DNA of 64,000 nucleotides from Rhizobiales bacterium GAS188 (GTDB taxonomy: Bacteria > Pseudomonadota > Alphaproteobacteria > Rhizobiales > Beijerinckiaceae): contig FNSS01000002.1 of NCBI GenBank assembly GCA_900104855.1, positions 310,001 through 374,000 of the forward strand, read 5' to 3'. How positions within the stretch are numbered: the stretch's first letter is position 1; the number at the start of each line of letters is the position of its first letter. Made by a program: the position numbers and the translations under genes. Shown here piece by piece: positions 18,516 to 26,740 of the stretch. The notes beneath the pieces were generated by a model, which saw only the letters and a program-made list of their open reading frames with translations, made no database searches and was not told the origin of the DNA.

Positions 18516-18719
18516 TCAGTTGCTGCCGAGGCTGTTGGTTATGCTTGCGAAAGTTGCGTTCAGGCCTGTTCCGATCGTGGTCAAGGCGGTGACGATCACG
18601 GCCGCGACGAGCGCGGCGGTGAACCCATATTCTATCGCGGTTGCGCCTGTATCCTCGCGGAGGAACGCGGCCAACATGCCGGTCTCGTCGTCGAGCAGGC
18701 GTTGGAATAGCCAACTCAT
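18516..18719 (-). CDS. flp: Flp/Fap-type pilin
   Basis: This is a small pilin of 67 residues. After a 23-residue leader it has the Flp core EDTGATAIEYGFTAAL, followed by a hydrophobic helix (VAAVIVTALTTIGTGLN). Prepilin peptidase normally cleaves before the TAIEY region, and the processed pilin assembles into tight-adherence pili. AGGGG lies upstream of the ATG. The tad assembly genes are not in this window, so it is an isolated pilin copy, as is common in rhizobia. Confidence 0.88.
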   Translation of the reverse strand: MSWLFQRLLDDETGMLAAFLREDTGATAIEYGFTAALVAAVIVTALTTIGTGLNATFASITNSLGSN

Positions 18720-18862
18720 ATGTAAACCCCTGGGCTGACGCGTGGCCTTGGTTCTCTTGACGCGCGATCGCGCAGCCGCGGATTTTGCCGACCATCGGTT
18801 GCAAGATCATTGACCGGAATTGGGGATTCGCCTGTGTCGGAGCTAGACTAGACGCCAGAACG

Positions 18863-18893
18863 AAAAAGCCCCGCGCTCTTTCGAGGCGGGGCT
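18863..18893 (-). terminator. Intrinsic terminator (minus strand)
   Basis: On the minus strand AGCCCCGC (18893-18886) pairs with GCGGGGCT (18874-18867) across a short CTCGAAAGAGC-type loop and is followed by a T-tract. The same hairpin sequence recurs at 20106 and 41741. Confidence 0.7.
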
Positions 18894-19141
18894 GAATGGA
18901 CGGGTATCACACGAAAGCCCAGCAACGACGGTGTTGCTGGCGGACCAGCCTATCTCCCGGACTGTGACAGGCCGGCGACACCACGCTCGACCGCGCGCCA
19001 AGCCGGCAAGGGCCTTGGGCGGTGTCCCGACTATGATGGTAATCGGTGGCGGCAGAACGGCCATGCGCAGCCTCCCTGGCGGCCGGCCTAGACGCCGTGT
19101 AATGAGCGCGCGGCCGCGGTCGTTATGCCCCCCATCACTCC

Positions 19142-19183
19142 CGCAGCCAGGGCCCCGCCGACGTTTGCGCGCCGGTGGGGCCT
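19142..19183 (-). repeat. REP-like hairpin, copy 1 (inverted)
   Basis: In minus orientation this is AGGCCCCACCGG, then the spacer CGCGCAAACGT, then CGGCGGGGCCC, forming a long GC stem. The flank GGGAGTGATGGGGGGCATAA on its 3' side is shared exactly with copy 4. Confidence 0.65.
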
Positions 19184-19315
19184 ATCGTTTCCGGAGCCTC
19201 TCGAGCGAGACAGCGGACTCGACAGGGAAAGCGCCCCTCTGAGTTCCATGTTAGTTCCCATGCTCACGAGCGAAGGGGATGGCGCTGGCGATGCCGCTCG
19301 CCGCGATCTTGAAAC

Positions 19316-19359
19316 GGCAGGCCCGCCGTTGCTCTGAGGACCGGCGGGGCCGTGGCCAC
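19316..19359 (+). repeat. REP-like hairpin, copy 2
   Basis: GGCAGGCCCGCCG and CCGGCGGGGCCGTGGCCAC flank a short spacer. It has the same stem and the same GGCCAC-like tail as the other copies. Confidence 0.55.
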
Positions 19360-19464
19360 TGGGACAATGGGGATCACCTTGCCGTGCCCAGCGCGAAGCT
19401 AACATGCCGGCATAGCGGGGCCTAGGAGTTGCTTGCGCTCGGGATTTCCAGGCCCTCAGCAAAT

Positions 19465-19511
19465 GGCGGACCCGCCGATCCCGATGGTCCGAGTGGCGGG
19501 GTCCTAACCAC
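19465..19511 (+). repeat. REP-like hairpin, copy 3
   Basis: GGCGGACCCGCCG and GGCGGGGTCCTAACCAC are separated by a spacer of about 17 bases. It is a diverged member of the same family. Confidence 0.5.
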
Positions 19512-19629
19512 GGCGGAGGCTTGAGGGGCAAGCTTCGCCGTGGCTGCTTCAATCCTTAGGAAGGATCGCGCCCGTTCACCGCTGGCATTCCGAGGTAGCC
19601 CCGCGCGCCTCGCCATATTGGCGAAGGCA

Positions 19630-19679
19630 TGACAGACCCCACCGGGGCGAATCGTGATCCCGGCGGGGTCCGAGCCACG
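19630..19679 (+). repeat. REP-like hairpin, copy 4
   Basis: TGACAGACCCCACCGGGG and CCCGGCGGGGTCCGAGCCAC form the stem. The sequence 3' of it (GGGAGTGATGGGGGGCATAA) is identical to that following copy 1 in the opposite orientation. Confidence 0.65.
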
Positions 19680-19870
19680 GGAGTGATGGGGGGCATAACG
19701 ACCGCGGCCGACTACAGGCTACCATGATGTCTGCGGCAGCCAAGAGTGAAGCTGTGAACAGCGGTTCAATACCCGGCGGCACCACCACAGCCGCTCCAGG
19801 CCCTTGCGGGCCGGCCCTCGCTGTCGCCGTCTTGTTCCTGTGTGCTTAGCGTAAAGCAGGAGGGAGCCAC

Positions 19871-20076
19871 GTGAGGCACCGCGATATCGACTACGACGTC
19901 AAGGAAGACGAGCCATCCAAATGGCGGTGGACGATTTACCCGGAGAAAGAGTCGGGCACCCCTATTCGCAACGAGACGTTCTACAAAACCCGCGAGGCGG
20001 CCTCTTCGCTTGCATCAGGGCGATTGATGATGGACTCAGCCAGAGGAAGGGCATCGGTAATGCCCATCGGGCCTAA
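19871..20076 (+). pseudogene. Small conserved-looking hypothetical gene, frameshifted
   Basis: A GTG at 19871 follows a strong GGAGG. The frame begins MRHRDIDYDVKEDEPSKW, then RWTIYPEKESG. After EAA near 20005 the frame becomes poor, while another frame reads ACIRAIDDGLSQRKGIGN and stops at 20076. Together they make a protein of about 68 residues with one shift. An intrinsic terminator follows 30 bases downstream, as expected for a monocistronic gene. The function is unknown; its size and context suit a plasmid- or phage-borne small protein. Confidence 0.55.
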
Positions 20077-20105
20077 AAGGCCAGAAGCGCCCCGCCGACA
20101 TGACC

Positions 20106-20135
20106 AGCCCCGCCTCGAAAGAGCGCGGGGCTTTT
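20106..20135 (+). terminator. Intrinsic terminator
   Basis: AGCCCCGC (20106-20113) pairs with GCGGGGCT (20125-20132) around CTCGAAAGAGC and is followed by TTTT. It lies just after the 19871-20076 gene and is the same hairpin as at 18863 and 41741. Confidence 0.75.
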
Positions 20136-20184
20136 CGTTGGGGCGCGGCCTATGCCAGCTAGGCGGGATCGCGCGGGCGCCTGG

Positions 20185-20403
20185 TCATGACGGACTGATT
20201 AGCCTATCGATTATGGGAATAGTCAGCGGGTTATCGGGCGCGCAGTTCTTTCTGAAGGCATCAACAAGCGCTTCTCCCGTGACACCGGGGACGTCGGCCA
20301 TGCAGCGGTGATATATAGCGTCGACACGCGCCATCGCCTCGGGATGCGATAGCTTCGATTGTGACAATGCGATTAGCTCGTTTACATACTGTTCGAATGT
20401 CAT
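20185..20403 (-). CDS. Small hypothetical protein, 72 residues
   Basis: The frame starts MTFEQYVNELIALSQSKL and continues with an amphipathic helix and ALVDAFRKNCAPDNP. The composition is protein-like, but the ribosome site is weak. The family is unknown. It lies in a run of small minus-strand genes (20495, 20914) that resembles plasmid or prophage accessory DNA. Confidence 0.45.
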   Translation of the reverse strand: MTFEQYVNELIALSQSKLSHPEAMARVDAIYHRCMADVPGVTGEALVDAFRKNCAPDNPLTIPIIDRLISPS

Positions 20404-20494
20404 GCCCGAACGTCGCCTTGCGGGGGTTCCCGATGTCAGCCCGGCTGAATTTGAAACGGACCCGCTAACATACTACCTGCGTTCGCGGCCCCCC

Positions 20495-20728
20495 TCAATC
20501 GATAAGGCCCGCCTTCCTGGCCATGCGCTCGGCGAAGACGCGGGCTTGGAGGGCATAGAACGCGCTCTCGCGTTTGGCGCCCTCGTTCTCTGTTCTTGGG
20601 CTGTCGGCAAGCTTGCGCCGGTCGTGCTCAGCCTCCACGATCGAGAAGCGGTAGACATGGCCGAACGCCATCTGCCGCACCTCGATCCAACCCTCAGTGA
20701 GATTTTCGACCGTGAATTCGTCGGCCAT
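20495..20728 (-). CDS. Small hypothetical protein, 77 residues
   Basis: The frame starts MADEFTVENLTEGWIEVR and has GGGAGGGG about eight bases upstream, a strong ribosome site. The predicted fold is a short beta region (VYRFSIVEAEHDRRKL) followed by a charged helix (AFYALQARVFAERMARKAG). I do not recognise a family. It is probably co-oriented with the zinc-ribbon gene at 20914-21135. Confidence 0.55.
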   Translation of the reverse strand: MADEFTVENLTEGWIEVRQMAFGHVYRFSIVEAEHDRRKLADSPRTENEGAKRESAFYALQARVFAERMARKAGLID

Positions 20729-20913
20729 GCCCGCCCCTCCCTGATCGGCGATGGCGTTGGTGTCGATGGGCGAGGAGATTGCTCCTCTCGGCCAATTGGC
20801 TCAAGAGCTCATGCCGTCCATCGCGCATCGCCATGGTCGCTTTGCCACGATCGCACGGCCTTTGCGCCCTGCACGTATCGGCCATCGTGTTTGGATGACC
20901 GCCGCGCTGCGCC

Positions 20914-21135
20914 CTAGTCTAAAGGCCACTCGATTGTTGCCGATCCGCCGCTGTCCTTGCCGCCGACGACAAGGCCCTTTGATTGGTGGCACTTCGGGCA
21001 TTCGCGCCCCTTCTTGTGAAGCATGCCGCTCACGACGTAGACGCCTCGACACACTGGGCACGTAAAGGCGGCATTGTTACCGATCCAGTCTTCCTCCTGG
21101 CCAATGGCTTTTCGATCTATCGTGTGCGTAGCCAT
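20914..21135 (-). CDS. Small zinc-ribbon protein
   Basis: This is a 73-residue protein starting MATHTIDRKAIGQEEDW at 21135, with GAGAGGGG upstream. It has two CxxC knuckles, CPVC and CPKC, about 26 residues apart. That is a typical treble-clef or zinc-ribbon metal site. The rest is short and polar. Such proteins often occur on plasmids and phages as transcription or DNA-binding accessories; the actual role is unknown. Confidence 0.55.
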   Translation of the reverse strand: MATHTIDRKAIGQEEDWIGNNAAFTCPVCRGVYVVSGMLHKKGRECPKCHQSKGLVVGGKDSGGSATIEWPLD

Positions 21136-21182
21136 TGGCGCCCCTCTCTTCGATGTGCAGTCTGGTGATGCCCGGCCACTGA

Positions 21183-21641
21183 TCAATAGCTTTTGGCGAG
21201 CGGCTGTGCCAAACGCGCAAAGTTTGCCGTCTTGCCACGCTCGACCAGGCGGTAGGCGCCCTTGCCCGCTTGGCTGGCGTGGCTAAGGACGGCCGATCGC
21301 CTGCTCCCGCTCAAACCCCCCCTTGCCGAACTCCCCCTGGGCCGTCCTGGCTGAGCTAATGGCCCTTGCCGTGGCCATTGGCACGCGGCGGCGGCGGGAT
21401 GCGTGATCGTCTCATCGTAGTCGCCACGCTCCGGCGATTTGACGAGTTCGATCGTCAACGCGAGCGGCCTCGTGTCGGTCGGCGGCACCGCGTCCGGCTG
21501 CGCCTCGACCCATCCCATCCGCGTCTTGCTCCACCAGATGCTCGCCGCGATGTTCTTGCCGGACGCTGCGAGCTTGAAGATCGCAGCTGGCGCAGACCCG
21601 CCGCTCAGCGGGCCGGCACGTCGGAAGAACCATTTCGGCAC
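21183..21641 (-). CDS. Doubtful hypothetical reading frame
   Basis: The GTG-initiated frame begins MPKWFFRRAGPLSGGS. It has protein-like composition up to about residue 85 (ALTIELVKSPERGDYDETITH), after which it becomes arginine/serine-rich and artefact-like. It may be a decayed gene of about 250 bases at 21390-21641. No family is recognised. Confidence 0.2.
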   Translation of the reverse strand: MPKWFFRRAGPLSGGSAPAAIFKLAASGKNIAASIWWSKTRMGWVEAQPDAVPPTDTRPLALTIELVKSPERGDYDETITHPAAAACQWPRQGPLAQPGRPRGSSARGGLSGSRRSAVLSHASQAGKGAYRLVERGKTANFARLAQPLAKSY

Positions 21642-22386
21642 AGAGTGGGCCCCGCCGAGCGGGGGAATGCCCAGCGGGGCCCCGGCAACGGCCAGTTGTG
21701 AGACAACCGACCATCACCAAGGCCGTCGTCACAATTTCCGTGCCCGGCACCACGGTCTTCTTGTTAGGGCTCGTCGACGAAAGCGCGCAGCTTTCCTCGC
21801 ATCTTACGGTCGGAGCCGAGTGAGCGATGGCCGAGCGCCGGCTCGGTGTTCGAGAAGATCTTCGCGGAGGTGATCTCGTGGCGCTGCCGTGGCGCTGAGC
21901 CTGGATCGCGGCGATTAGCTTACTTGAGCTCCAGATGTTCAAGGATCTCGCGCGCGACCGCTGCGAACGCATACCAAGCCTACGCGCAGGCCGATCATGC
22001 CAGTCTTCCCGGGATTGCTCGCAGGCCGCCGAGAAATCCTAAAAGGTATTGCGACTCGGAGCGCCGCTTGGATCATATGCTGGAAGTCGAACCTTAGCCA
22101 ACCGTGCCTCGCTCATCTTCGCAAGTGCTTCGTCAAGGCCCATCGCCCGACAGGCCACCACGGGGGCGACGGGCAGCTCCTTTCAGCCCCACGGCGTCAG
22201 CAATCGGTAATCTCAGATAGCACGCGTCCAGATTTGCGAAAAATATTCCCTGCCCAGGTTCAGTGCTTTACGAGCAAAACACGCAGTCCCAACACTATCC
22301 CACTTAGTTCGGTCACTATCTGATCGCGAGATGGGAAAGTGAATTCCCCCTGAGTTCACGGAATAAGATATTTATAGGAGATTGAT
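21642..22386. other. Gene-poor region, no gene seen
   Basis: About 745 bases contain no convincing coding frame on either strand. Base composition becomes less GC-rich towards 22200-22386, where the promoter of the CsbD-like gene would lie. Confidence 0.4.
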
Positions 22387-22569
22387 ATGACCAATACGAA
22401 AATTCTTTCCAAGGACATTCATGCCAAGTGGTCCAAGCTCAATGAAGCTGACCTCACGCATGTGAAGAGCCACGACGCGCTTTCGGCGCTGGTCGTGAAG
22501 GGATACGGCCTGGATAAGGCGAAGGCGGACGCTGACGTGACCGCCTGGATGGCTGGCCGCAGCTTCTAG
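22387..22569 (+). CDS. CsbD-like stress-response protein
   Basis: This is a 60-residue protein preceded by TAGGAG. Its pattern W-x-KL-x-x-x-DL, then a short helix, KGYGLDKAKADADV and a terminal W matches the CsbD/YjbJ family. The match includes HAKWSKLNEADL and the C-terminal amphipathic helix. These small hydrophilic proteins are general-stress inducible in many bacteria; the molecular role is unknown. It stands alone and is followed by a stem-loop. Confidence 0.7.
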   Translation: MTNTKILSKDIHAKWSKLNEADLTHVKSHDALSALVVKGYGLDKAKADADVTAWMAGRSF

Positions 22570-22586
22570 TCCAAAGACGACGCGGC

Positions 22587-22613
22587 GCCCCCGGCAGCAA
22601 GACAGCCGGGGGC
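22587..22613 (+). terminator. Stem-loop after CsbD-like gene
   Basis: GCCCCCGGC (22587-22595) and GCCGGGGGC (22605-22613) form a perfect 9-bp stem with a 9-base loop, 18 bases after the stop. There is no T-tract, so it may stabilise the mRNA 3' end rather than terminate alone. Confidence 0.45.
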
Positions 22614-22696
22614 GAAGTCGTGACTTCCACGCGGGCAACCTCGGTCAGGGTCGTCTCGCCACCCGACAGCGAAGCCTTCGAGGAAAGCAGATACAA

Positions 22697-22975
22697 ATGC
22701 CTCAGAATCAAATCCAGATCACTGCGCTCCGTGAAGCCGCGACCGAACGATCAGAAAAATCCATCAGCGCATTTCGGCGCGTCAGCCCATGTCGTAACTG
22801 ACGAAAGCCTGTCTCTCGGACAAAAGAAGGCGGCGTTGGATCAACTCGAACTCGATGCCAGGCTTCTGCAGAAGCTGCCGACGAAGGCATGAGTGGCGGC
22901 GAACCGAACAGCCTGGCGGATGTCCTCGACGCCAAGTCCAAAATTGGCGCAAAGGCGTTGTTCAAGCCGGCCTAG
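22697..22975 (+). pseudogene. Decayed small hypothetical gene
   Basis: AGGAAAG precedes an ATG at 22697 that opens MPQNQIQITALREAATER. The likely middle part is in a second frame (DESLSLGQKKAALDQLELDARLLQ) and the end in a third (DEGMSGGEPNSLADVLDAK ... ALFKP, stop at 22975). At least two single-base shifts are needed. The family is not recognised; the pattern suggests a short helical protein. Confidence 0.4.
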
Positions 22976-23118
22976 CATTCTACCCCGAATAGGCCCCGCG
23001 AAGGACGGGCTTTGCCCCCGAGCTGCACATTTTCTGTGATGACCATTATGTTTACATTCAACCGCTGCCGATTGCCCCCAAGCGGCCCGCGGCCAGGACC
23101 CTGCCGAATCTCACGGTT

Positions 23119-23610
23119 GGCGTTGGCGATCGCAGGAGCGAGAGGCGAGACGTCAGGCTCACCGATGCCCGAGGGCCACTCGCTCGAAGGCACGATATGC
23201 ACCTCGACTTTCGGCATCTCGCGGATGCGGGTCGGGTCGTAATCGTCGAAATCATTCTGCTCGGCGACGCCCTTGTTCAAGGTCGCCTGGTTGCGCAAGG
23301 CCGCAGAGAGCGCAAAGCCGATCGCACCCTCGACTTGCGCCGTAACCACGTCCGGGTTGATCGCGGTCCCGCAATCGACGCCGGCCCACGATGCGGTCGA
23401 CCTTGATGCCGCTTGGCGCGACCGAGACCTCGACGATCATCGCGACGCGCATGCCGAAGGATTCGTGATAGGCGATGCCGCGCCCTTGCCACTCGAGCAT
23501 GAGAGTGCTCCATCCCGCGCCCTGTCGGCGGCGAGCTTGATCACCGCCGTGGCGCGCGGCTCCCGCGCCAGGAGGTCGAGCCTGAAGGCCACCGGATCCT
23601 TTCCGGCGTA
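23119..23610 (-). pseudogene. Isoquinoline 1-oxidoreductase / xanthine dehydrogenase-type molybdopterin subunit, internal fragment
   Basis: The minus strand reads AGKDPVAFRLDLLAREPRAT near 23600. After a shift it reads [20 protein letters not shown], and after another [19 protein letters not shown] through [17 protein letters not shown]. These are C-terminal motifs of the large molybdenum-hydroxylase subunit of the IorB/CoxL type. The N-terminal three quarters are absent and the remaining part is frameshifted, so it is a relic. Its first codon abuts the stop of the 2-hydroxyacid dehydrogenase fragment. Confidence 0.7.
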
Positions 23611-23960
23611 TCACTCGCCGAAGCGCGTCCGGAACTCCGCCATTCTTTTCTTCCACGCTTCCGTCGCGACACGGCCTTGTTGACCACCAGTCTAGGCTCG
23701 CGGCCGTGCTGGACGTCGAGCACGGCGCGCACATCGGCGGCGCCGTTGCCGGCGAAGCACTGGTCGGTCCAGCAAAGCGCGTGGGGCGCCAGGATGACGT
23801 TGTCCAGCCTCAGGATCGGATCGTCCGAGTCGGGCGGCTCGTACTCTAGCACGTCGAGCCCGGCGCCAGCGATGCGGCGCTCCTGCAGAATCTTGGTCAG
23901 GGCCTTCTGGTCGACGATGGGCCCCCGCGCCGTGTTGATAAAATAAGCAGTTGGCTTCAT
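23611..23960 (-). pseudogene. D-2-hydroxyacid dehydrogenase, C-terminal fragment
   Basis: The minus strand encodes MKPTAYFINTARGPIVDQKA, then LTKILQERRIAGAGLDVLE and NVILAPHALCWTDQC, the C-terminal NAD-binding half of the D-isomer-specific dehydrogenase family. The N-terminal substrate domain and the GxGxxG loop are missing. Near 23650 a shift is needed to read VATEAWKKRMAEFRTRFGE to its stop at 23611. It is a broken remnant joined directly to the molybdopterin-enzyme fragment. Confidence 0.7.
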
Positions 23961-24347
23961 GGGGTCACCTCACGATCTGCTGAAAATTGCACGCTAAGGG
24001 ATTTCGCAGGCGCCTGCCGGAGCATTCTTGGCCCGAGTGGCGCCGCATTCGTCACAGGCGGTGGGGCCGCAATGGACGGAGTAGGAGCCGCTGGGCGAGC
24101 CTGGCCGTGGCCAGCGGCGATCCGGCAATGCGGGCGCAGCGCTCGACGTGAACGACATCATGAGGTGTCGATCCTGATCGCGACCATCGAAGTCGCCGGG
24201 CGGGATCGTGGCGAGCAGCCGCGCTCGAAGGCCGATGACGATCATGCGGCGCCGCAGCACAGGTACGGCTGGGTGAGTGGCGCCGGTTGCCGTCAGGGGC
24301 ATCGGCTGTCTCGTTTCCCGGCGATCGGCTGCAACGACCACCAGACA
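23961..24347. other. Intergenic downstream of repC, no gene seen
   Basis: About 390 bases lie between the gene fragments and the repC stop. No convincing frame or terminator was found. The junction between replicon core and decayed cargo lies here. Confidence 0.4.
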
Positions 24348-25550
24348 TTAGGCCACACGGTCGCGCTCGCGTGGTTGCTTTCGCAGGAGTGCCATGAGAA
24401 CCGGTCCGAGCGAGAACTGCCCTACCCTCGCCTTCTCGGTCAGGCTGCGGAGGTAGCCACCTGCGCTCTTGATCATCTCGGCTCGCTGCAGGATGGCGGC
24501 GACGATGACGGCCGCGTCCTCGTCGCCGAGAACGGCTCGCGCATCATCCCAGGCGCTGGCGCTGATGCCGAGCGCCGAGCGGACGTTGCCGGCTGTCGCC
24601 AGCAGGTCACGCCAAGATGAAATGCCATGCTTTGCCCAGTCGATGATGTCCGGACAGGCATCGAGGACCATTGGGAGGGGGAAGGAGCGGGTGGGCGGCC
24701 GTGACGGTTCCGGAGGAAGCTCGCCGCCGCCCGTGCTTGCTTGCAAGACTCGTTCAGAATCAATTTGGGGTTTTGGGTTTGAATTCTGTATGTGCTGTCC
24801 AGAACGGGACTCATTGGCGTCCATATTTTGTGTTTTGACGTGATCTTCCAATAAGATGCGAATTTCTTCAGCTAGATTGCCGAGTTCGTCGGCAATCGGC
24901 TCGAGCTCCGGCCTGGTAGCGGTGCGCGGAATCCGGGATGCGATCGCGACATAGGCTGTGTGGAACGCTTGCCAGTCGGCCGGCACGCCCTCTATCCCAG
25001 CCGCGATCATCTTCACGATGTCGCGTCGGCAGAGCGTGATGCGCTCACGCACCAGGGTGAGAGCGCGCCGCTCTGCTCTCGCCGCCTCGGCATGTTGCTC
25101 GAACTCGGCTGCTCGGGCGACGAGTGGCGTGAGATCGAAGCCGAAGGCTTGCTCAATCGCCCCGCCCTGCCCTTTCCGGGCGTAGCGCTTGCCGTTCGGG
25201 CTGTCCCTTCGGATCACCAGGCCACAGTCGACAAGAGCGGCCAAATGCCGCCGCAGCGTCGTCGGCGGCATGCCGTGCGCCCGCAAGGCGAGCTGAGTAT
25301 TCGACGGGAACACGATGAGATCCCCGTCCCCTGTGAGAGCAGTCTCCGGGTGGAAGGTCAGCAGCGCGTTCAGCACGGCTAAGGCGCGGTCGGAAATGCC
25401 GATCGCGGCCTTTCCTTCGCAGATCGCTCGGAAGACCTGCCATTTGTGGACAGCGGTCTCCGGCGGGCATGCTTTCGCTGCCACCTGGCTTGCCACCATG
25501 GCAAGCGACAGCGATCGCCGCCCAAAGGGCGTCGTTAGATGTGTATCCAT
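24348..25550 (-). CDS. repC: Replication initiator RepC
   Basis: This is the RepABC-family initiator, 400 residues long. The N-terminus has the typical GRRSLSLAMVASQ segment. It is followed by KWQVFRAICEGKAAIGISDRAL, a winged-helix region (HGMPPTTLRRHLAALVDCGLVIRRDSPNGKRYA) and the RDIVKMI segment. A hydrophilic linker around residues 240-285 precedes a C-terminal domain (VLDACPDIIDW, SAWDDARAVLGDEDAAVIVAAIL). AAGGA precedes the ATG at 25550. In this family RepC binds the origin, which lies inside its own gene, and its level is set by an antisense RNA encoded upstream of it. Confidence 0.95.
   Translation of the reverse strand: MDTHLTTPFGRRSLSLAMVASQVAAKACPPETAVHKWQVFRAICEGKAAIGISDRALAVLNALLTFHPETALTGDGDLIVFPSNTQLALRAHGMPPTTLRRHLAALVDCGLVIRRDSPNGKRYARKGQGGAIEQAFGFDLTPLVARAAEFEQHAEAARAERRALTLVRERITLCRRDIVKMIAAGIEGVPADWQAFHTAYVAIASRIPRTATRPELEPIADELGNLAEEIRILLEDHVKTQNMDANESRSGQHIQNSNPKPQIDSERVLQASTGGGELPPEPSRPPTRSFPLPMVLDACPDIIDWAKHGISSWRDLLATAGNVRSALGISASAWDDARAVLGDEDAAVIVAAILQRAEMIKSAGGYLRSLTEKARVGQFSLGPVLMALLRKQPRERDRVA
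24741..24860. other. Candidate replication origin (oriV) inside repC
   Basis: This is the AT-richest stretch of repC (for example TTTGGGGTTTTGGGTTTGAA and ATATTTTGTGTTTTGACG), located in the hydrophilic linker region of the protein. In characterised repABC replicons the origin lies in an AT-rich central part of repC. Assignment is by analogy. Confidence 0.5.
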
Positions 25551-25640
25551 GTTCCTTGCCTCTTTCGGGCAAAGGAAATCCGCTCACCAAAACGGCGCCG
25601 AGACTCTTGACACTGATTCGCGGAAGTGAGATTCTCAGAG

Positions 25641-25693
25641 CACCACCACTGAGAAGGGCTTCCGGGACGTCGTTTCGGGGGCCTTTTTCTTTT
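25641..25693 (+). ncRNA. Candidate repABC antisense counter-transcribed RNA (incA-type)
   Basis: It lies in the 254-bp repB-repC gap on the strand opposite the rep genes. TTGACA at 25607-25612 with a -10-like GATTCT at 25630 would start RNA near 25641. The transcript ends in a stem GGCUUCCG (25657-25664) pairing with CGGGGGCC (25676-25683, two G-U pairs), then TTTTTCTTTT. Upstream, TTCTCAG (25632-25638) and CTGAGAA (25649-25655) form a second perfect hairpin that could matter in the repC leader. Position, strand and terminator fit known repABC ctRNAs, which repress repC; the exact 5' end is inferred. Confidence 0.6.
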
Positions 25694-25804
25694 GCCGATT
25701 GCTCCTTGTGCAAATGGGGTTCGACGATTCAGCCGCCGGCTTTCGCCCGTGTTGGCGGGTGCCTGCGATGGATCATACGGCGATTCTCTTCGACGTGCGA
25801 ATCA

Positions 25805-26740
25805 TCAGCTTTGTTGTTTCTTGTATTCGTTCCAGAGGATTTCTGATCTCTCATGGATGAATTCGGCAAAGCCGCGATCCATGACGTGTATCTTCCCTCC
25901 TTTCTTAGACAATTCGATATCACCGATCACGTCTCCGCTTTTCGAGACGATCGAAATACGATTGCTGACGGGTGCGGTTTGTACAGCTTCAAGCACCTTC
26001 TTGAAACGATCGTCTGACTCCATCTCGTTGAACTTCGGATCGGCGACCAGTATTTTGATCCGAGCCTTGGCGTCCTCGAGCTGGATACGATCCGCGATGG
26101 TCTCCCACCGTCTACGTCCAGCTTCCGGCGCTGGGCCGATTGCGCGCACGATGTCTTCGCCGATGCGCGTTATAACGTTCACGAGGACTGACGCATCCGT
26201 CTTGTGGATGCCTACAGCCTCGTTAGTGACGGCATTGGAGAAACCTCTCTGCCGGAGGTTGACGACGTGCATGGCTTTCTCGGCGAAGCTCAGGCTGAGG
26301 CGGGGTATGTTTTCATTGCCCTGCGCCTTCAGCATTTCCTCGTCAGTGTAGTTGCGGATGACGGCCTTAACAGTTTTGCCGAGCTCGCGTGCCGCACGCG
26401 TGCGCCGATGCCCATAGGCCAGCTGGTACCGGCCTGGCAGCTCAGGATGCCTTCTGACGCACACGGCAACGTTTTGGCCGTTGCGCACGATGCTCTCCTT
26501 AAGGTTTTCGAATTCCTTGTCTCGCTCCGGTTCCATGCGGTCCGGGGCGAAGGAGGGGTCGATCAGGGAAGGGTCGAGCTCGACCGTAACTTCCCCGTTT
26601 GGAGCCGCGGCAACGGTGCTCGTGAACGCTTCTTCGAGAAGTCCGATAGCGCCAACCATTCGGCGTCGAGGCTCCACCGCCGGCGTCGAGGCAAGTTCTT
26701 GGTCTATGATCCTTGCAAATGGGCTTTCACGTCTGGCCAC
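25805..26740 (-). CDS. repB: Plasmid partition protein RepB (ParB family)
   Basis: This is the centromere-binding partition protein, 311 residues, starting at a GTG (26740) that overlaps the repA stop (TAGTG). The N-terminus MARRESPFARIIDQELAS is followed by a ParB N-domain with ELPGRYQLAYG and GHRRTRA at residues 110-116, the CTP-binding arginine patch. A helix-turn-helix region follows (SLSFAEKAMHVVNLRQRGFSN). The C-terminal part (residues 200-311) is the RepB-specific domain. RepB should bind the palindrome array upstream of repA (28076-28352) and stimulate the RepA ATPase. Confidence 0.95.
   Translation of the reverse strand: MARRESPFARIIDQELASTPAVEPRRRMVGAIGLLEEAFTSTVAAAPNGEVTVELDPSLIDPSFAPDRMEPERDKEFENLKESIVRNGQNVAVCVRRHPELPGRYQLAYGHRRTRAARELGKTVKAVIRNYTDEEMLKAQGNENIPRLSLSFAEKAMHVVNLRQRGFSNAVTNEAVGIHKTDASVLVNVITRIGEDIVRAIGPAPEAGRRRWETIADRIQLEDAKARIKILVADPKFNEMESDDRFKKVLEAVQTAPVSNRISIVSKSGDVIGDIELSKKGGKIHVMDRGFAEFIHERSEILWNEYKKQQS

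Larger units (their letters stand above)
18894..19870. other. Gene-poor region with REP-like hairpins
   Basis: Nearly 1 kb contains no recognisable gene. It holds four copies of a GC-rich hairpin repeat (listed separately) and short frames without ribosome sites. The minus frame 18894-19064 ends at the terminator at 18863, but its product matches nothing I know. Confidence 0.5.
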
